A stretch of DNA of 64,000 nucleotides, taken from Streptomyces sp. WP-1. Lineage in GTDB: Bacteria > Actinomycetota > Actinomycetes > Streptomycetales > Streptomycetaceae. Under the pieces are notes generated by a model. It did not search any database. It was not told where the DNA came from and saw only the letters and a list, made by a program, of their open reading frames with translations. Each line of letters starts with the position of its first letter. Positions within the stretch are counted from its first letter, which is position 1. Made by a program: the position numbers and the translations under genes. Below, piece by piece: positions 61,779-64,000 of this stretch. The stretch spans positions 1,612,001 to 1,676,000 of the forward strand of contig NZ_CP123923.1 in assembly GCF_030450125.1 (NCBI RefSeq). Direction: 5' to 3'.

Positions 61779-61858
61779 AGCTTCGTCACCCCCTTGGCGA
61801 CGAGAGCCACCAGCGCGAACGACACGACCGTGGTGACGACGAAGGCCAGATCGGCCAT
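61775..61858 (-). CDS. 27-aa membrane peptide preceding kdpF
   Basis: [20 protein letters not shown] followed by AKGVTKL: one hydrophobic helix with a basic C-terminus. It has an AGGAG site seven bases before the ATG, and its stop codon overlaps the kdpF start as GTGA, so translation is very likely coupled. It is the first cistron of the kdp operon. It is not KdpF itself; I know of no named function. A second regulatory or stabilising subunit of the pump is an inference. Confidence 0.75.
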   Translation of the reverse strand: MADLAFVVTTVVSFALVALVAKGVTKL

Positions 61859-61934
61859 CGTGAACTCCTGGAATGAGGTGCGAAAGAAGCGGACGGTTAG
61901 AGGAAAACGCCTCTGTGGCCGGTTCCGGTCGTCG

Positions 61935-61984
61935 TTGACGCCCCTCTTACGGCGGCCCCTTCGCCTTTGACGGGTCTCTTACGG
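61935..61984. promoter_or_regulatory. Paired YTGACG-N5-CTKACGG boxes upstream of the kdp operon
   Basis: TTGACGCCCCTCTTACGG (61935-61952) and TTGACGGGTCTCTTACGG (61967-61984), written on the plus strand, start 32 bp apart; within each, YTKACG recurs after 11 bp. They lie 77-126 bp before the first start codon of the operon. KdpE is an OmpR/PhoB-type regulator, whose sites are commonly 11-bp direct repeats, so these are the natural candidates for KdpE binding. The same pair occurs at 54598-54647. Confidence 0.6.
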
Positions 61985-62029
61985 GCGTGGTCCGTACTGG
62001 CCGGTAGGCCCGTGGCGCGGGTGGCCGGT

Positions 62030-63868
62030 TCACAGCCGGAAGCGCAGCCGGCAGATCACCGCGTCCGTCTCGCGCCGTACCGCGTGCGCCACGACCGCGC
62101 CCCGCTGGTTCTGGAGGAGCCGCTGCCACAGCCGCTCCGGCTCGGCCTCCGGGATCAGCACGGTCACCCGGGTGCCGGGCTCGGCGGCGGCCACGGCACG
62201 GACGTACGCGGCGATCGGGCGGCCCAGGCCGTGCCGCTCGGGGGCCAGGCACACCAGTTCGACGCCGGGGTCCCAGTCCCGCCAGGAGCGTTCGAAGGCG
62301 CGGGCCCGCACCCGGTCCTCGGGGTCGGGATGGCACACGCTCACCGCCCGGACCTCGTCGCCGAGGGAGGCCGCCGCCGTCAGCGCCTCCGAGGTGAGCC
62401 GGGACAGCGAGGAGACGGGCACGATCACCAGGGAGCGCTCGCGGTGCGGTGCGCACGGGAGCAGGCCGAGCCCGAGGCGCTCGTCGATCCGGCCGTAGGC
62501 GCGGTGCACGGCCTCGAAGGCGGCGACCAGGGCGGGCAGCGCGAGAACGATCAGCCAGGCGCCCTCGGTGAACTTGCTCGCGGTGACGACGACCGCGGCC
62601 ACGCCGGTGAGCAGCGCGCCGCAGCCGTTCAGCAGCGCCTTGCCGCGCCATCCGCGGCCCCGCCTCGCGCGCCAGTGCCGGACCATGCCGACCTGGGCGA
62701 TGGTGAAACCGACGAAGACGCCGATGGCGAACATCGGGACCAGGGTGTTGGTGTCGCCGCCGGAGAACACCAGCAGCGCGGCCGACACCACGGCCAGCGC
62801 CAGGACGCCGTGCCGGTGCACCTGGCGGTCGGCCTTCAGGGCGAAGACGTGCGGGGCGTGGTCGTCGCGGGCGAGCAGCTTCAGCAGCACCGGCAGCCCG
62901 CCGAAGGAGGTGTTGGCGGAGAGGGCCAGCAGGATCATGGTGGCGAACTGGATGACGTAGAACGCCGCGTTGTGGCCGAGGGCGGCGTCCGCGAGCTGGG
63001 CGAGGACGGTGACGCCCTGGACCGGCTGGAGGTGGAACCGGCCGATCAGCACGGACAGTCCGATCAGCATCAGGCCGAGTACGGCGCCGAGGGCGATCTC
63101 GGCCCGCTGGGCGCGGCGTGTGCGGGGCACCCGGAAGGAGGGCACGGCGTTGGCGATGGCCTCCACGCCGGTCAGGGCGGCGCAGCCGGAGGCGAAGGCC
63201 TTCAGCAGGAGCAGCGCGCCCACGGTGGTGGCGTTGTCCGCGACGACCGAGGCGTGCCCGGCCGCTGCCGCCGTGCTCACCGGGTGGGAGCGGAACAGCC
63301 CGACGGCGATCAGGACGAAGACCGAGCCGACGAACACGGCGGTCGGCACGATGAACGCCCGCGCCGACTCCACGATGCCGCGCAGATTGACGCCCGTGAT
63401 CAGGACGAGCACCGCGAGGCAGATCCAGAGCCGGTGGCCGTACAGGCCGGGGAAGGCGGACGTCAGGGCGGCGACGCCCGCGGTGACGGCGACGGCGACG
63501 TTGAGGACGTAGTCCAGGACGAGGGAGGCGGCGGCCACCAGGCTGGTGCGGACGCCGAGGTGTGCCCGGGCCACGGCGTAGGAGCCGCCGCCGTCCGGGA
63601 AGGCGGCGATGACCTGCCGGTAGGAGGCGACCAGCACCGCCAGCAGGGCCGCGATGGCGAGCGTCACCGGCATCGTGAAGCCGAGGCCGCGCGCGCCGGC
63701 GCCGGCCAGGACCAGGACGATCGCCTCGGGGCCGTACGCCACGGACGCCATCGCGTCCAGCGACAGTGCCGCGAGGCCCGTGACGGCGGTCAGCCGGTGC
63801 CGCTCGCCGGTATCCGGCGGTTCCTCGCCGGCGGGGACGGCATCCGGCGCGGTGGTCAGGACGGACAT
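62030..63868 (-). CDS. KimA-like APC-superfamily permease (probable K+ importer)
   Basis: A 612-aa transporter with about 12 transmembrane helices (residues 25-460) and a cytosolic C-terminal alpha/beta domain of about 150 residues with USP-like segments (RSLVIVPVSSLSRLTSEALT, GTRVTVLIPEAEPERLW). The first helix carries SLDAMASVAYGPEAIVLVL, matching the DALSSVAYGTE-type motif I associate with the KimA (YdaO) potassium-proton symporters. Overall size also fits KimA. Location next to kdpFABC supports potassium transport; an amino-acid permease is the alternative. GAGGAG precedes the ATG by nine bases. Confidence 0.8.
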   Translation of the reverse strand: MSVLTTAPDAVPAGEEPPDTGERHRLTAVTGLAALSLDAMASVAYGPEAIVLVLAGAGARGLGFTMPVTLAIAALLAVLVASYRQVIAAFPDGGGSYAVARAHLGVRTSLVAAASLVLDYVLNVAVAVTAGVAALTSAFPGLYGHRLWICLAVLVLITGVNLRGIVESARAFIVPTAVFVGSVFVLIAVGLFRSHPVSTAAAAGHASVVADNATTVGALLLLKAFASGCAALTGVEAIANAVPSFRVPRTRRAQRAEIALGAVLGLMLIGLSVLIGRFHLQPVQGVTVLAQLADAALGHNAAFYVIQFATMILLALSANTSFGGLPVLLKLLARDDHAPHVFALKADRQVHRHGVLALAVVSAALLVFSGGDTNTLVPMFAIGVFVGFTIAQVGMVRHWRARRGRGWRGKALLNGCGALLTGVAAVVVTASKFTEGAWLIVLALPALVAAFEAVHRAYGRIDERLGLGLLPCAPHRERSLVIVPVSSLSRLTSEALTAAASLGDEVRAVSVCHPDPEDRVRARAFERSWRDWDPGVELVCLAPERHGLGRPIAAYVRAVAAAEPGTRVTVLIPEAEPERLWQRLLQNQRGAVVAHAVRRETDAVICRLRFRL

Positions 63869-63994
63869 GGGCGCGTGCTCCTCATCGTTCGGCCGCGCGC
63901 CGGGACCGGGGCGCGCGGAGGCACCCAGCCTCTGCCCTCTCCCCCGCCCCCGCCGACCTGTCCTGTCGCCTTCTTCGCGCCCGGCCTGCCTGTT

Positions 63995-64000
63995 TTGACG
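63995..64000. promoter_or_regulatory. Possible half-box at the right edge
   Basis: The window ends in TTGACG, 127 bp upstream of the KimA-like gene, in the same orientation and at a similar distance as the boxes before kdp. It may be the first hexamer of another YTGACG-N5-CTKACGG box cut by the window edge. A six-base match alone is weak. Confidence 0.25.

Noticed and set aside
63869..64000. c-di-AMP (ydaO-type) riboswitch before the KimA-like gene
   Set aside because: In Bacillus the homologue has one, but I cannot find its conserved motifs in the 132 bases visible; the leader could extend outside the window.

Overview
The window is 64 kb of very GC-rich DNA with the coding style of Streptomyces or a close relative. 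GTG starts are common, many genes overlap as ATGA or GTGA, and several starts sit 6-7 nt after a TANNNT -10 element (leaderless mRNAs). A complete conservon (cvnA-E) and a complete ethylmalonyl-CoA gene set point the same way. From memory, the block from transketolase through the ccr cluster to psd-pssA resembles one S. coelicolor chromosomal region; no search was run. I see no rRNA, tRNA, CRISPR, insertion sequence or prophage.

Layout. 1-12 kb: transketolase (cut by the left edge), an F420/LLM oxidoreductase, a holin-like membrane protein, a VOC protein, a DUF5107/TPR protein and a GNAT enzyme. Next comes a tight minus-strand peptidase operon (M55 D-aminopeptidase, M20 hydrolase, S9 peptidase, S66 LD-carboxypeptidase) that looks made for peptidoglycan-derived or D-amino-acid peptides. 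12-24 kb: a PAS/GAF/PP2C/ATPase regulator, an MFS exporter carrying extra C-terminal beta-sandwich domains, an SRPBCC protein, a radical SAM protein behind a LexA-type box, a secreted tripeptidyl aminopeptidase, a Rid protein, a BrkB-type membrane protein, a small secreted protein and a HEAT-repeat protein. 24-34 kb: a two-domain 3-hydroxyacyl-CoA dehydrogenase, a TetR regulator, then ccr-meaA-lyase-MaoC-acyl-CoA dehydrogenase, which converts crotonyl-CoA to glyoxylate and propionyl-CoA. The ccr promoter carries two copies of one 15-bp palindrome. 34-42 kb: psd-pssA, glycerate kinase, a frameshifted ADP-ribosylglycohydrolase, NUDIX, sirtuin, Ogt, an Ada-AlkA fusion and an MTHFR-like protein.

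42-55 kb: the conservon (a CYP157-like P450 without an ExxR motif, a Ras-like GTPase, a DUF742 protein, a duplicated Roadblock protein and an ATPase), a macrodomain protein, a CrtI-like oxidoreductase with a nearby decayed paralogue, a gamma-glutamyltransferase, LysR, lysA, a SAV_915-like protein and a universal stress protein. 55-64 kb: 1 kb of decaying repeats, then a potassium locus on the minus strand: a KimA-like APC permease, a 27-aa ORF, kdpF, kdpA, kdpB, kdpC and kdpE.

The most notable signals are in the potassium locus. kdpD is absent; where it would be expected lies a 7-bp tandem repeat that an in-frame GTG overlapping kdpC reads through into kdpE. Two 18-bp boxes of the form YTGACG-N5-CTKACGG, 32 bp apart, precede the kdp operon. 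The same pair with the same 32-bp spacing lies between the divergent SAV_915-like and universal-stress genes, and a half-box ends the window upstream of the permease. This suggests a local KdpE-type regulon.
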